Assembly: GCF_041734735.1 (NCBI RefSeq)
Contig: NC_134900.1
Location: 39,271,954-39,335,953 of the forward strand
Reading direction: 5' to 3'
DNA from: Babylonia areolata
Lineage: Eukaryota > Mollusca > Gastropoda > Neogastropoda > Buccinidae
Length of the DNA: 64,000 nt
Shown here: positions 1 through 8,946 of the stretch, in pieces
Position numbering within the stretch: the first letter of the stretch is position 1
Layout of the letters: each line of letters begins with the position of its first letter
Program-made: the position numbers and the translations under genes
The notes under the pieces: model-generated
What the model saw: only the letters and a program-made list of their open reading frames with translations
Told to the model about the DNA's origin: nothing
Databases searched by the model: none

Positions 1-516
1 TCAGCATTGTGTGGTGTTGGTGCTGTTGAAGGTTGTTCAGCATTGTGTGGTGTTGGTGCTGTTGAAGGTTGTTCAGCATTGTGTGGTGTTGGTGCTGTTG
101 AAGGTTGTTCAGCATTGTGTGGTGTTGGTGCTGTTGAAGGTTGTTCAGCATTCTGTGGTGTTGGTGCTGTTGAAGGTTGTTCAGCATTGTGTGGTGTTGG
201 TGCTGTTGAAGGTTGTTCAGCATTCTGTTGTGTTGGTGCTGTTGAAGGTTGTTCAGCATTGTGTGGTGTTGGTGCTGTTGAAGGTTGTTCAGCATTGTGT
301 GGTGTTGGTGCTGTTGAAGGTTGTTCAGCATTCTGTGGTGTTGGTGTTGTTGAAGGTTGTTCAGCATTGTGTGGTGTTGGTGCTGTTGAAGGTTGTTCAG
401 CATTGTGTGGTGTTGGTGCTGTTGAAGGTTGTTCAGCATTGTGTGGTGTTGGTGCTGTTGAAGGTTGTTCAGCATTGTGTGGTGTTGGTGCTGTTGAAGG
501 TTGTTCAGCATTCTGT
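1..516. repeat. Minisatellite, 36-bp unit, about 14 copies
   Basis: Head-to-tail 36-bp units with very few substitutions; the array is cut by the window start. The unit is a multiple of three and free of stops in two plus frames, so it reads as a Cys-Gly-Val-rich peptide repeat. It lies in the intron upstream of CAPS exon A and shows no coding sign apart from openness. Confidence 0.95.
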
Positions 517-539
517 ACAGACACTTAGTCAGGCCTTGG

Positions 540-715
540 TTGTATATCAGTGTATTTCTTCTGCAGAAATTTGCCAGAGGACAACACACTGTTGCCATGG
601 GTTCTTTTTCAGTGCACCAGAAAGGGTCAGACTGGGATTTGAACATAGACCATCATGAAAACTGTATTGGGAGATAAGCATCTTAACCGTTCTACCATCT
701 TTCTCACCATGGAGA
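540..715 (-). repeat. Degenerate tRNA-derived SINE
   Basis: Read on the minus strand, the segment opens with an A-box-like TGGTAGAACGGTTAAGATGC and, about 35 bases later, a B-box-like GTTCAAATCCC, the arrangement of a tRNA-derived SINE head. The rest has no clear match elsewhere in the window. It is probably an old copy of a different SINE family from the one at 2504-2901. Confidence 0.45.
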
Positions 716-729
716 GAAACCCTGACACT

Positions 730-1213
730 GCGTGCATGTGTGTCACTGACAGTAGCGGCTGTGTGTCACTGATAGTAGTGGCTGTGTGTGTCACTAACAG
801 CTATGTAACGGCTGTGTGTCACTGATAGTAGTGGCTGTGTGTCACTGACAGTAGTGGCTGTGTGTCACTGATAGTAGCGGCTGTGTGTGTCACTAACAGT
901 AACAGCTGTGTAACGGCTGTGTGTCACTGACAGTAGCAGCTGTGTGTCACTGATAGTAGCAGCTGTGTGTGTCACTAACAGCTATGTAACGGCTGTGTGT
1001 CACTGACAGTAGTGGCTGTGTGTCACTGACAGTAGTGGCTGTGTGTCACTGATAGTAGTGGCTGTGTGTCACTGACAGTAGTGGCTGTGTGTCACTGACA
1101 GTAGTGGCTGTGTGTCACTGATAGTAGCGGCTGTGTGTGTCACTAACAGTAACAGCTGTGTAACGGCTGTGTGTCACTGACAGTAATGGCAGTGTGTCAA
1201 TGTGTCATGACAG
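730..1213 (+). repeat. Minisatellite of splice-acceptor units abutting CAPS exon A
   Basis: Units of about 23 bp and longer composite units repeat a core TCACTGACAG followed by TAGTGGCTGTGTG or TAACGGCTGTGTG. The last copy ends exactly at the acceptor of CAPS exon A (CATGACAG/TAACGGCTGTGCC). Each unit therefore resembles an intron end plus the first dozen exon bases. About 18-20 acceptor-like CAG/TA steps are present. Confidence 0.85.
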
Positions 1214-1369
1214 TAACGGCTGTGCCACATCCAAGGAGATGCTGTGGAAGCTGGACGCCCTGCAGTCCTTCATCAGGGAGCTGCACTGGCCGGAGGAGGT
1301 CTTCGCTGACCACCTGGACCACCGCCTCAAGCTGATGGCTGCTGACATGATTGAGGCCGCTGCTAAAAG
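1214..1369 (+). CDS. CADPS: CAPS/CADPS C-terminal region, exon A
   Basis: This is the first visible exon of a calcium-dependent secretion activator gene; earlier exons lie outside the window. CAPS proteins bind PI(4,5)P2 and SNAREs and prime dense-core vesicles for calcium-triggered release at the plasma membrane. The exon encodes about 52 residues including [19 protein letters not shown] and [16 protein letters not shown], which I recognise from memory as the conserved CAPS segment just after the MUN/MHD core. The acceptor is CATGACAG/TAACGG and the donor AAAAG/GTCAGT; it enters and leaves in phase 2. The eight exons at 1214-1369, 8796-8946, 10531-10605, 11209-11292, 13096-13203, 15528-15632, 19683-19769 and 22824-22928 total 871 nt, giving 289 residues plus stop. 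The 5' edge could differ by a few codons because the acceptor is repeated upstream. Confidence 0.9.
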
Positions 1370-1395
1370 GTCAGTGGCAAGACAAGACACAGATT

Positions 1396-1675
1396 GTTTT
1401 TACCAGGGTTCAACATCAGCATGAGTGGCTTTTTGTGCACACCAGGGTTAAACATCAGCATGAGTGGCTTTTTGTGTACACCAGGGTTGAACATCAGCAT
1501 GAGTGGCTTTTTGTGTACACCAGGGTTAAACATCAGCATGAGTGGCTTTTTGTGTACACCAGGGTTAAACATCAGCATGAGTGGCTTTTTGTGTACACCA
1601 GGGTTAAACATCAGCATGAGTGGCTTTTTGTGTACACCAGGGTTAAACATCAGAATGAGTGGCTTTTTGTGTACA
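1396..1675. repeat. Minisatellite, 39-bp unit, 7 copies
   Basis: Seven nearly identical 39-bp units (core ACCAGGGTTAAACATCAGCA) start 27 bases after the exon A donor. The unit does not contain the donor itself. Being a multiple of three it leaves open frames on both strands, which are not genes. Confidence 0.95.
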
Positions 1676-1942
1676 TGCTGTCCTCACCCACAAGGGGGCA
1701 AAGAATAAAAGGAGAGAAAAATTGGGACAACCGCCTTTTTTAAGGCCTTAAAAGTCTTCTTTAAAATGACCCAGCTTATTTTTTGTAAGGCTTTCTAACG
1801 TTGGCTGCTGTCTTCTGGGGAAAAAACACCTTTTTAAAGTCCTTAAAATAACAACTACCACAAACTACTCTTGAAAAATAATTCATCTCTTATATGCACT
1901 TCATTTATCGTCCCTTCTGTGATGGGTACTAGTTTGGTGTTG

Positions 1943-2503
1943 GTATATCTCCTTCGTTTATTGTCTGTTCTACACATGCATAGTATATCTCTTCGTTTAT
2001 TGTCTGTTCTACACATGCATAGTATATCTCTTCGTTTATTGTCTGTTCTACACATGCATAGTATATCTCCTTCGTTTATTGTCTGTGCTATACATGCATA
2101 GTATATCTCCTTTATTTATTGTCTGTTCTACACATGCATAGTATATCTCCTTCGTTTATTGTCTGTGCTATACATGCATAGTATATCTCCTTTATTTATT
2201 GTCTGTTCTACACATGCATAGTATATCTCCTTCGTTTATTGTCTGTGCTATACATGCATAGTATATCTCCTTTATTTATTGTCTGTTCTACACATGCATA
2301 GTATATCTCCTTCGTTTATTGTCTGTGCTATACATGCATAGTATATCTCCTTTATTTATTGTCTGTTCTACACATGCATAGTATATCGCCTTCGTTTATT
2401 GTCTGTGCTATACATGCATAGTATATATCTGTTATTTATTGTCTGTTCTATACATGCATAGAATATCACCTTTATTTATTGTCTGTTCTATACATGCATA
2501 GTA
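1943..2503. repeat. Minisatellite, 40-bp unit with 80-bp dimer order; interrupted by SINE and DIRS
   Basis: About 14 units around the core CTACACATGCATAGTATATC. From about 2060 two variants alternate (TTCGTTTATTGTCTGTGCTATAC and TTTATTTATTGTCTGTTCTACAC), an 80-bp dimeric order. Fragments of the same unit reappear at 2904-2924, between the SINE and the DIRS element, and at 8742-8772, right of the DIRS element. The array therefore existed before both insertions. Confidence 0.92.
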
Positions 2504-2901
2504 TCTTCTTATTCTTCTTCTTCTTTGTTCGTGGGCTGCAACTCCCACGTTCACTCGTATATACGCGAGTGGGCTTTTACGTGTATGACCGTTGTTGTTT
2601 TTTTTACCCCACCATGTAGGCAGCCATACTCCGCTTTCAGGGGTGTGCATGCTGGGTATGTACTTGTTTCTATAACCCACCGAACGCTGACATGGATTAC
2701 AGGATCTTTAACGTGCATATTTGATCTTTTGCTTGCGTATACACACGAAGAGGGTTCAGGCACTAGCAGGTCTGCACATATGTTGACCTGGGAGATCGGA
2801 AAAATCTCCACCCTTTACCCACCAGGCGCCGTCACCGAGATTCGAACCCGGGACCCTCAGATTGAAAGTCCAACGCTTTAACCATTCGGCTATTGCGCCC
2901 A
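2504..2901 (-). mobile_element. tRNA-derived SINE (family 1), minus strand
   Basis: On the minus strand it begins with GGGCGCAATAGCCGAATGG (A box) and GGGTTCGAATCTC (B box). A conserved body follows around 2760-2820 (GATCTCCCAGGTCAACATAT), and the element ends near an AAGAAG-type tail at 2504-2525. Other copies are at 48990-49347 and 61470-61988, with fragments at 14650-14770 and 35439-35580. Molluscan SINEs with tRNA heads and shared central domains are known; I cannot say which named family this is. The flanks share CATGCATAGTAT, which could be a target duplication or simply array phase. Confidence 0.85.
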
Positions 2902-2924
2902 TCATGCATAGTATATATCTTATT

Positions 2925-3105
2925 TAATCACACATACTTAACCGTGACCCAACTAGCGCAGACTCCGGCAGGGGTCTGACATTCCTGTCCTGTGCAAACT
3001 ACTATCCGCCTATGCGGAGAAAATGAGAGAACTACGGCCGATAACCTCCCGGAAGTAGGTAACGTCCCCTTTGTCCCCCTGGTTATCGCCCTCTTTTTCC
3101 GGCAG
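2925..3105. repeat. Left inverted terminal repeat of the DIRS element
   Basis: It matches the complement of about 8530-8710 almost base for base; the visible difference is CTTAACC at the left against CTTACC at the right. It begins TAATCACACATACTTAACC beside remnants of the host minisatellite. Confidence 0.85.
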
Positions 3106-3203
3106 CCATCTCGACACCTGTACCTGTGCACTTCATACGGCTAAGTTTTTCGCATTTTCTACCTGTCTATCGATTCTTTGGCGTTTCTGTTTTGTGTCCG
3201 ATT

Positions 3204-5366
3204 ATGTCTTCAAACAGGTCGCACAATTATGTAGCCCGATTGGGAGATCGGGCCAAAATTAAGGCACGATCGCAATCGATTCGCGATCAGTCTGGGCCCT
3301 CTACCTCTGCCGCTCTCAGCAACGCCAACCCTACGCCACCCCCACTTCCTCCGCTACCTCCGGTCGACTCCAGACCACCACTACCCACTACGCCTCCTCC
3401 GGCGACTTCTACAGGTTTGCTTACCAATACACAGGTCAGTGGTGCCATTCACAATTCTTTTTTCGATTCGCGATCGGACTCGTCGCGATCCGCGATTTCT
3501 CGGCTCTGCCAGTCGGCAGTACCCGAGTCGACCTCCTCTATCCCTTTCCCCATGCCCTCAGTCTCAAGGGATTTTTGCACAAACCCTTTGGGGAAACAAC
3601 GCAAGTCACTTGCTCTGGATCCGCACACTAGTCTGGGCCCTACGTGCGATGCGTCCGTGGTGGCGGCCGTGACATCGGATCACGAGCCCCCCACGCGGCA
3701 TGCCTCGACCGTCTCGGATCCTTTGGCGACCGTGGCGTGTAGGGATGCCCTCCCATTGTGCAGGGAGGAAGGTGGACCACTAGGGGACACGCTTGCCCAT
3801 ACGCGTGCACCCCTCCCCTTGTCACGATTTTCCAATCCAAGGGAGGCAACTCCTGCTTCGGTCCCCTTATCGGTGACCGCCGCAGTTACTTCCCTTGCAC
3901 CGTCACTGCCCCTTGCCTCCAGTGCAGGCGCGTGCACGGTTCCACCAAGCCATGCAGTGATGTCCACATCTGCCATTTCTCCAGCTGCTGCTGTTTCCCA
4001 GCCACAAACGGTCTCACAGCAAGCTGCTCAAACAAACAATCAGCAGCTCATTATCAGCTTGCTGCAGCAATTATGCTCCACTGTCCTTCCTGGTGCCACA
4101 CCTTCTCCTGCTTCTGCTCCTTCTTCTAATGCAATTCCACCACCCCCTGCCACCCACCAGCAGCTACCCTCCACTTCAGCAGGACACACTCAGAGCACCC
4201 AGGACAGCCACACTGGCCACGTGCCCAGCACACAGCCTGATCCATCACCCTATGCCACTGAAGAGACTTTTTCTGATGGTGACACAGACTCAGAGGAACC
4301 ACCTTCAGAAGAAAACCAGTTGGTTTCCCTGCAGGAAGCACTAGGACACCTAGCTTCCTACACTCCAGACAGGGTGGAGACAATTCATGCACCGGGCACG
4401 CCTCAATCCTGCGGTGCTATGGAAATCATGGGCATCCACAGATCCTCCAATGGCCCTCACTATGCCCTCACACAGTCGCCCATGGTACTTGATGCCCTGC
4501 ATAGTACGCTGGCACGCATCAGGGGCCAACCCATCAGCGAGGTCCCCTCTGATTCTGTACCCGATTTCCCTGCAGCAATGGGTCGAGGCAAATTCTTAAA
4601 AACCCAACCCAGACCCACTTCAAAACCCCCACTGTTAGCTCCGGGTCCTATCCCGCAAAGGCCCCTGCCTCTTTCTCAGGAGGACCTACTACTACTCCCA
4701 AACAATTCGCAGGCCAATCGCTCAGTCACAGTGACAGACAGATTCTTGATGGACCTGGAAGAAGCTGCAAGGTTGTCCCTTGAATCAACTGCAGCCATAG
4801 ACAACTTCCTGGCGGGCCTTGCCACAGCGCTGATGGAAACGCCAGCTGACCCACCAGCCGGCCTTGACATCTCGGTCTTCTCTCCTTTCGTACAGCAGAT
4901 CGCCCAGCTCCTTATGCGCTCTGCCAATATACAAGCGCAGGCCTACATGAACGTGATTTTGGCCAGGAGGGACGCTGTGCTCGACCACTCTCCATACGTG
5001 CGTTCTCTGCCAGAACATGCCTCCCTCAGAGCGCTTCCTCCCGCCGACGGTTCCCTTTTTGGTCAAGGCTTCCCCACTGCGGCCATCAAACGCCGCGCAG
5101 ACTTGGGTAGGGACCTTGCCCTCGGCGCAGGCCCTCTCCGCACTCAGGCACACCCGCGGCACGCTCAACGGCATCAGCCCTACACCTTAAGGCGTAGCAA
5201 CATTACCTCCTTCGGACCGCGCCCGCGCCAATCCACAACCTCAAACGCCAGAGCAAAACCCAGGCCACAACCCAGGGGTCAGCCCAGACCGTACAGGCGC
5301 CAGCCGCACTCACTCCGCCCTCCACGCAGGCCAGCAACCAACTCCACTCCGGCCCACCCCCAATGA
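3204..5366 (+). CDS. DIRS element ORF1, gag-like
   Basis: A long open frame whose codon run begins at 3126, with a likely first Met at 3204 (ATGTCTTCAAACAGG), about 720 residues. The first 400 residues are rich in Pro, Ser, Thr and Ala and look disordered. The middle (around 4730-4960) is predicted helical. The C-terminus is Arg- and Pro-rich and basic, fitting nucleic-acid binding. I see no zinc knuckle. The position upstream of the reverse transcriptase fits the gag-like protein of DIRS elements; the assignment rests on place and composition, not on a recognised domain. Confidence 0.7.
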   Translation: MSSNRSHNYVARLGDRAKIKARSQSIRDQSGPSTSAALSNANPTPPPLPPLPPVDSRPPLPTTPPPATSTGLLTNTQVSGAIHNSFFDSRSDSSRSAISRLCQSAVPESTSSIPFPMPSVSRDFCTNPLGKQRKSLALDPHTSLGPTCDASVVAAVTSDHEPPTRHASTVSDPLATVACRDALPLCREEGGPLGDTLAHTRAPLPLSRFSNPREATPASVPLSVTAAVTSLAPSLPLASSAGACTVPPSHAVMSTSAISPAAAVSQPQTVSQQAAQTNNQQLIISLLQQLCSTVLPGATPSPASAPSSNAIPPPPATHQQLPSTSAGHTQSTQDSHTGHVPSTQPDPSPYATEETFSDGDTDSEEPPSEENQLVSLQEALGHLASYTPDRVETIHAPGTPQSCGAMEIMGIHRSSNGPHYALTQSPMVLDALHSTLARIRGQPISEVPSDSVPDFPAAMGRGKFLKTQPRPTSKPPLLAPGPIPQRPLPLSQEDLLLLPNNSQANRSVTVTDRFLMDLEEAARLSLESTAAIDNFLAGLATALMETPADPPAGLDISVFSPFVQQIAQLLMRSANIQAQAYMNVILARRDAVLDHSPYVRSLPEHASLRALPPADGSLFGQGFPTAAIKRRADLGRDLALGAGPLRTQAHPRHAQRHQPYTLRRSNITSFGPRPRQSTTSNARAKPRPQPRGQPRPYRRQPHSLRPPRRPATNSTPAHPQ

Positions 5367-8344
5367 CTTGCCCCCGCCCTTCACCCGCCACTCGCGCACC
5401 AACAGCCAGCAGGAAGCCTGTCCAGGCACATGCCAGCGTGGCTGTCTCTCCCAGCATGCGAGTGGGTCCTCCGGGTGATAGGGTCGGGGTTCCGCCTGCC
5501 TTGGCTCTCCTCCAAGGCACCTCTCACTCTCTCTCCTCCTCCCTTCCCCCCCCCACAGGGCGACACAGCCTGCTCAGCCCTGCGGGACGAAATACTCTCT
5601 CTTCTCCACAAAGAGGCCATAGAAGAAGCTCCTCCTCTCTCCCCGGGCTTCTTCGGCCGCATTTTCGTCGTTCCCAAAACATCCGGCGGATGGCGGCCAG
5701 TCCTAGACCTTTCGCCCCTAAACAGATATCTCCAGCACAAATCATTCCGCATGGAATCACCTGCGTCAATCAGGGACTCCATCAGACAAGGCGACTGGGC
5801 AGTCTCCATAGACCTCACAGACGCTTACTTCCATATCCTCGTTCACCCCAGGGACCGCAAGTGGCTCCGCTTCTCATGGGAAGGCAAGTCCTTCCAGTTC
5901 AGAGCCCTTCCATTCGGCCTGGCTCCAGCCCCGTGGGTCTTCACCAGAGTGGTCAGGGAACTATGTTTGGCCCTCAGGAGCAAGGGCATACGCCTGAGGG
6001 TCTACCTAGACGACTGGTTGATCCTCGCAGAGAGCAAGGCCCTCTGCCAGCATCACCTCAACCTCGTCAGGACCCAGTGCCAAGCACTGGGCTTTCTGAT
6101 GAACACAGACAAATCGGAACTGGAGCCCTCTCAACAGTTCGAATTCCTGGGTATGGCGATCGATTCGGTATCAATGACCATACGTCCGGCCATGCCTCGC
6201 CTCCACAGGCTACACAGCCTCCTTTCTCATCTATCACAGGCAGCCTCGGCGTCAGCCAGGGAGCTTGCCTCTCTACTGGGCTTCATGGAATCTCTTGCTG
6301 CACTGGTCCCCTTGGGCAGACTACACAAACGCCCATTTCAGCGCCACTTCCAGAACAGGTGGTCCCAGTCTTCTCAGACGTGGGACACCCAGATTCCTCT
6401 AGGCACATGGTTCTCACAGTCGACCCAGCGCTGGATGGACATGCAATGGCTCAACGCCGGGGTTCCCATCTCGAACCCAACTCCAGATGCAGAACTATAC
6501 ACAGATGCCTCCAACATGGGCTGGGGTGCCCACATGGAGAACCACACAGCGTCGGGGACTTGGTCCCCACAGCAGCAATCATGGCACATCAACAAACTGG
6601 AACTGGAGGCGGTCTCCCTTGCCCTCCAGCACTTCCTCCCCCACGTTTCGCGCAGGTCGATCTTGCTATGCACAGACAACACGACGGTAGCATGTTATCT
6701 GAACAAACAGGGGGGAGCTCACTCTCACCAGCTGTCCCTGCATGCGGAGACAGTCCTCCTCTGGTGTCAGGAGCACAACATCCACCTGACAGCACGACAT
6801 GTCCCAGGCAAGCTCAACATTCTAGCAGATTACCTCAGCAGATCCCACACAGTGCTTCAGACGGAGTGGACCCTGTCACACTCAACTCTTCAGCCGATCT
6901 GGGACCATTGGCACAAACCACATGTGGATCTCTTCGCCACAAGGTTCAACTTCCGCATCCCCACATACGTCTCCCCAGTCCCAGACCCGCAGGCCTGGGC
7001 CGTGGACGCCCTGTCGATCAGCTGGTCCAACCTTTCGGGGTACGCCTTCCCCCCACTGCCAATCATGGGAAAAGTCCTCAGAAAGGCAAGGCTGGAGAGT
7101 GCCGTCCTGATTCTCATCGCACCCCACTGGCCAGCACAGCCGTGGTTTCCCGACCTTCTCCACCTCACTCACGTCCCCCCACTCCGCCTTCACATCGGCA
7201 GACACTCCCTAGTTCAGCCCCGCTCAGGCATTCCCCACGGAAACCCAGAGGTTCTCAACCTACACGCCTGGCTACTGTGCGGGAATCTCTGTCAGCACTA
7301 GGTGCCTCTGATGACACAGCCGACCTCGTATGCAGGTCACATCGCAAAGGCACTCAAGGCGTTTACTCTGCACACTGGAATCGCTGGCTCTCCTGGTGCT
7401 CAACCCACTCAGTCAATCCCACACACCCATCCAACATGGACCTCGCCAACTTTCTCGCTTTCCTCTCCTCCTCCAAAGGCCTCTCCGCCTCTGCAGTACG
7501 CGTCCATCGCGCTGCAATCAGCTCCACTCTTCGGCAACTAGGCGGACCCTCTTTCTCAGATGACCCCCTGCTTAGGGCATTAGTCCGAGGGGCTTCCCTC
7601 AGCCACACACGTACATCCCCTCGGTCCCCTTCTTGGGACCTGTTTCTGGTACTACAATACCTCCGCAAGGCACCCTTCGAACCCCTTGCTATAGCTCCCT
7701 TCAAGCTACTCTCAATGAAGACACTCTTTCTCGTCTCACTCGCCTCAGGCAGACGTTGTAGTGAGGTCCATGCCCTCAGTGGCGTCACACAGGATATAGC
7801 CTTTGAGCCGGACGGATCTATCTCACTTAGGTTCCTCCCTGAATTTCTTGCCAAAAATCAGACTCCCGATACACCCTCTCCCATTCTTTTCATCAAACCA
7901 CTCTCTTCCATTCTAGCCCATGATGACGAGGATAGATTCCTCTGCCCGGTCAGGGCCCTGCGCATATACCTCAAAAGGTCGCGTCCTTTCCGAGCGTCCA
8001 AGCGACGCCTCTTCATTAGCTGGAACCTAGACCATCCACGTGACATTAGCAAAACGTCGCTGTCTCGATGGATAGTCAATGCGATCAAAGGTGCATATGC
8101 AGACGTAGGTTTGAGACTCGATGCCTCCTCAGCCAGAGCGCATGAAGTCAGAGCGTGGTCCTCCTCTCTTGCCCTGGCGCACTCAATACGGCTACAAGAC
8201 ATCTTAGATGCCGCCTACTGGAAAAATCCTGCCACCTTCATTGACTTCTACCTGAGAGACGTCGCACGCCTGCGGGATGATGGCTCAAGAGGCATCGCTT
8301 CTGTGGTAGTTGCACAGCAGGCTATCGCAGCACATAGACAGTAG
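5363..8344 (+). CDS. DIRS element tyrosine recombinase frame
   Basis: The open frame is 993 codons, but only the last part (about 7260-8344) looks like a protein domain; the earlier part overlaps the reverse transcriptase and is low-complexity, so the true start is probably well downstream. The C-terminal part has the recombinase signature: Arg in ASGRRCSEVHAL, the H-x-x-R box in AHEVRAWSSS and the nucleophile Tyr in FIDFYLRDV. Tyrosine recombinases of DIRS elements insert the circular DNA copy without target duplication. No methyltransferase domain was noticed. Confidence 0.85.
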   Translation: MTCPRPSPATRAPTASRKPVQAHASVAVSPSMRVGPPGDRVGVPPALALLQGTSHSLSSSLPPPTGRHSLLSPAGRNTLSSPQRGHRRSSSSLPGLLRPHFRRSQNIRRMAASPRPFAPKQISPAQIIPHGITCVNQGLHQTRRLGSLHRPHRRLLPYPRSPQGPQVAPLLMGRQVLPVQSPSIRPGSSPVGLHQSGQGTMFGPQEQGHTPEGLPRRLVDPRREQGPLPASPQPRQDPVPSTGLSDEHRQIGTGALSTVRIPGYGDRFGINDHTSGHASPPQATQPPFSSITGSLGVSQGACLSTGLHGISCCTGPLGQTTQTPISAPLPEQVVPVFSDVGHPDSSRHMVLTVDPALDGHAMAQRRGSHLEPNSRCRTIHRCLQHGLGCPHGEPHSVGDLVPTAAIMAHQQTGTGGGLPCPPALPPPRFAQVDLAMHRQHDGSMLSEQTGGSSLSPAVPACGDSPPLVSGAQHPPDSTTCPRQAQHSSRLPQQIPHSASDGVDPVTLNSSADLGPLAQTTCGSLRHKVQLPHPHIRLPSPRPAGLGRGRPVDQLVQPFGVRLPPTANHGKSPQKGKAGECRPDSHRTPLASTAVVSRPSPPHSRPPTPPSHRQTLPSSAPLRHSPRKPRGSQPTRLATVRESLSALGASDDTADLVCRSHRKGTQGVYSAHWNRWLSWCSTHSVNPTHPSNMDLANFLAFLSSSKGLSASAVRVHRAAISSTLRQLGGPSFSDDPLLRALVRGASLSHTRTSPRSPSWDLFLVLQYLRKAPFEPLAIAPFKLLSMKTLFLVSLASGRRCSEVHALSGVTQDIAFEPDGSISLRFLPEFLAKNQTPDTPSPILFIKPLSSILAHDDEDRFLCPVRALRIYLKRSRPFRASKRRLFISWNLDHPRDISKTSLSRWIVNAIKGAYADVGLRLDASSARAHEVRAWSSSLALAHSIRLQDILDAAYWKNPATFIDFYLRDVARLRDDGSRGIASVVVAQQAIAAHRQ
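5430..7301 (+). CDS. DIRS element reverse transcriptase and RNase H
   Basis: The 623-residue frame holds a reverse transcriptase with GGWRPVLDLSPLNRYL, the first catalytic Asp in SIDLTDAYFHI, FRALPFGLAPAPWVF and the active-site box YLDDWLI. RNase H follows, starting at LYTDASNMGWGAHM with later ELEAVSLAL and LLCTDNTTVACYLN. The family shape is the DIRS/Pao-like reverse transcriptase used by tyrosine-recombinase elements. It copies the element RNA into DNA in the host cell. It overlaps the recombinase frame, a layout known for DIRS elements. Confidence 0.9.
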   Translation: MPAWLSLPACEWVLRVIGSGFRLPWLSSKAPLTLSPPPFPPPQGDTACSALRDEILSLLHKEAIEEAPPLSPGFFGRIFVVPKTSGGWRPVLDLSPLNRYLQHKSFRMESPASIRDSIRQGDWAVSIDLTDAYFHILVHPRDRKWLRFSWEGKSFQFRALPFGLAPAPWVFTRVVRELCLALRSKGIRLRVYLDDWLILAESKALCQHHLNLVRTQCQALGFLMNTDKSELEPSQQFEFLGMAIDSVSMTIRPAMPRLHRLHSLLSHLSQAASASARELASLLGFMESLAALVPLGRLHKRPFQRHFQNRWSQSSQTWDTQIPLGTWFSQSTQRWMDMQWLNAGVPISNPTPDAELYTDASNMGWGAHMENHTASGTWSPQQQSWHINKLELEAVSLALQHFLPHVSRRSILLCTDNTTVACYLNKQGGAHSHQLSLHAETVLLWCQEHNIHLTARHVPGKLNILADYLSRSHTVLQTEWTLSHSTLQPIWDHWHKPHVDLFATRFNFRIPTYVSPVPDPQAWAVDALSISWSNLSGYAFPPLPIMGKVLRKARLESAVLILIAPHWPAQPWFPDLLHLTHVPPLRLHIGRHSLVQPRSGIPHGNPEVLNLHAWLLCGNLCQH

Positions 8345-8382
8345 AACAGGCTAGCCCGCCACCTTGTCGCGCTATTCTGCAC

Positions 8383-8468
8383 TAGTTGGGTCACGGTTAA
8401 GTATGTGTGATTAAAAGGAAATTTTCTATCTAAAATTACGTTTAAATAACATACTTACCGTGACCCAA
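8383..8468. repeat. DIRS internal complementary region
   Basis: 8383-8413 is the perfect complement of the element's left end (2925-2956 region). It is joined directly to the complement of the right end (8692-8741). This is the hallmark arrangement of DIRS1-like elements. Confidence 0.88.
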
Positions 8469-8529
8469 ATTTAAGACCCTCCCGGCCTCCCCGCTTCCTG
8501 TTCTCCCTGCTCGCTGCGCTGCTGATGGC

Positions 8530-8741
8530 ATATTGCCGTCAAAAGAGGGCGATAACCAGGGGGACAAAGGGGACGTTACCTACTTCCGGGAGGTTATCGG
8601 CCGTAGTTCTCTCATTTTCTCCGCATAGGCGGATAGTAGTTTGCACAGGACAGGAATGTCAGACCCCTGCCGGAGTCTGCGCTAGTTGGGTCACGGTAAG
8701 TATGTTATTTAAACGTAATTTTAGATAGAAAATTTCCTTTT
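8530..8741. repeat. Right inverted terminal repeat of the DIRS element plus right end
   Basis: 8530-8710 mirrors the left inverted repeat. The last 30 bases (to TTTCCTTTTA) are unique to the right end and recur inverted inside the internal complementary region. The host minisatellite resumes with TTGTCTGTTG. Confidence 0.85.
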
Positions 8742-8795
8742 ATTGTCTGTTGTATACAAGCATAGTATATGCCCTTGATTCCATACTGGGTGCAG

Positions 8796-8946
8796 GACGT
8801 TGAAGAGCTTTGAGACCTGGCTGCGTAAAGGAGGGAAGAGCACAGACTACGTGACGTACACAGAGATGTGCACCATGATGAACGTCATCATCGACTGCAA
8901 GAACAAGGCCCTGCACCTGTGTGCTCTGGACCACGGCCAGAACATG
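8796..8946 (+). CDS. CADPS: CAPS/CADPS exon B
   Basis: 151 nt, acceptor GGGTGCAG/GACG and donor AACATG/GTGGGT. It enters in phase 2, completing an Arg codon with exon A, and exits in phase 0. It encodes about 50 residues including SFETWLRKGGKSTDYV and MCTMMNVIIDCKNKALHLCA, the CAPS segment rich in conserved STD and MFNV-like motifs. It starts 55 bases after the DIRS element ends, so the insertion came close to the acceptor without touching it. Confidence 0.9.

Larger units (their letters stand above)
2925..8741 (+). mobile_element. DIRS-like tyrosine-recombinase retrotransposon
   Basis: A 5.8-kb element with three long open frames in the order gag-like, reverse transcriptase/RNase H, tyrosine recombinase, and no LTRs in direct orientation. 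The ends are inverted repeats: 2925-3105 is nearly identical to the complement of about 8530-8710. Just after the last frame, 8383-8468 carries the complement of the extreme left end joined to the complement of the extreme right end, the internal complementary region that defines DIRS1-type elements and templates their circular intermediate. The near identity of the inverted repeats suggests a young copy. It looks whole, with no obvious breaks. It is inserted in the 40-bp minisatellite inside a CAPS intron. Confidence 0.9.

Noticed and set aside
2860-2901. A functional tRNA gene
   Set aside because: The A and B boxes belong to a SINE head; the rest does not fold as a proper tRNA and the same head occurs with SINE bodies elsewhere.
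5363-7260. N-terminal part of the recombinase frame as a separate protein
   Set aside because: It overlaps the reverse transcriptase in another frame and is Pro/Ser-rich low-complexity sequence; it looks like a shadow of the RT frame.
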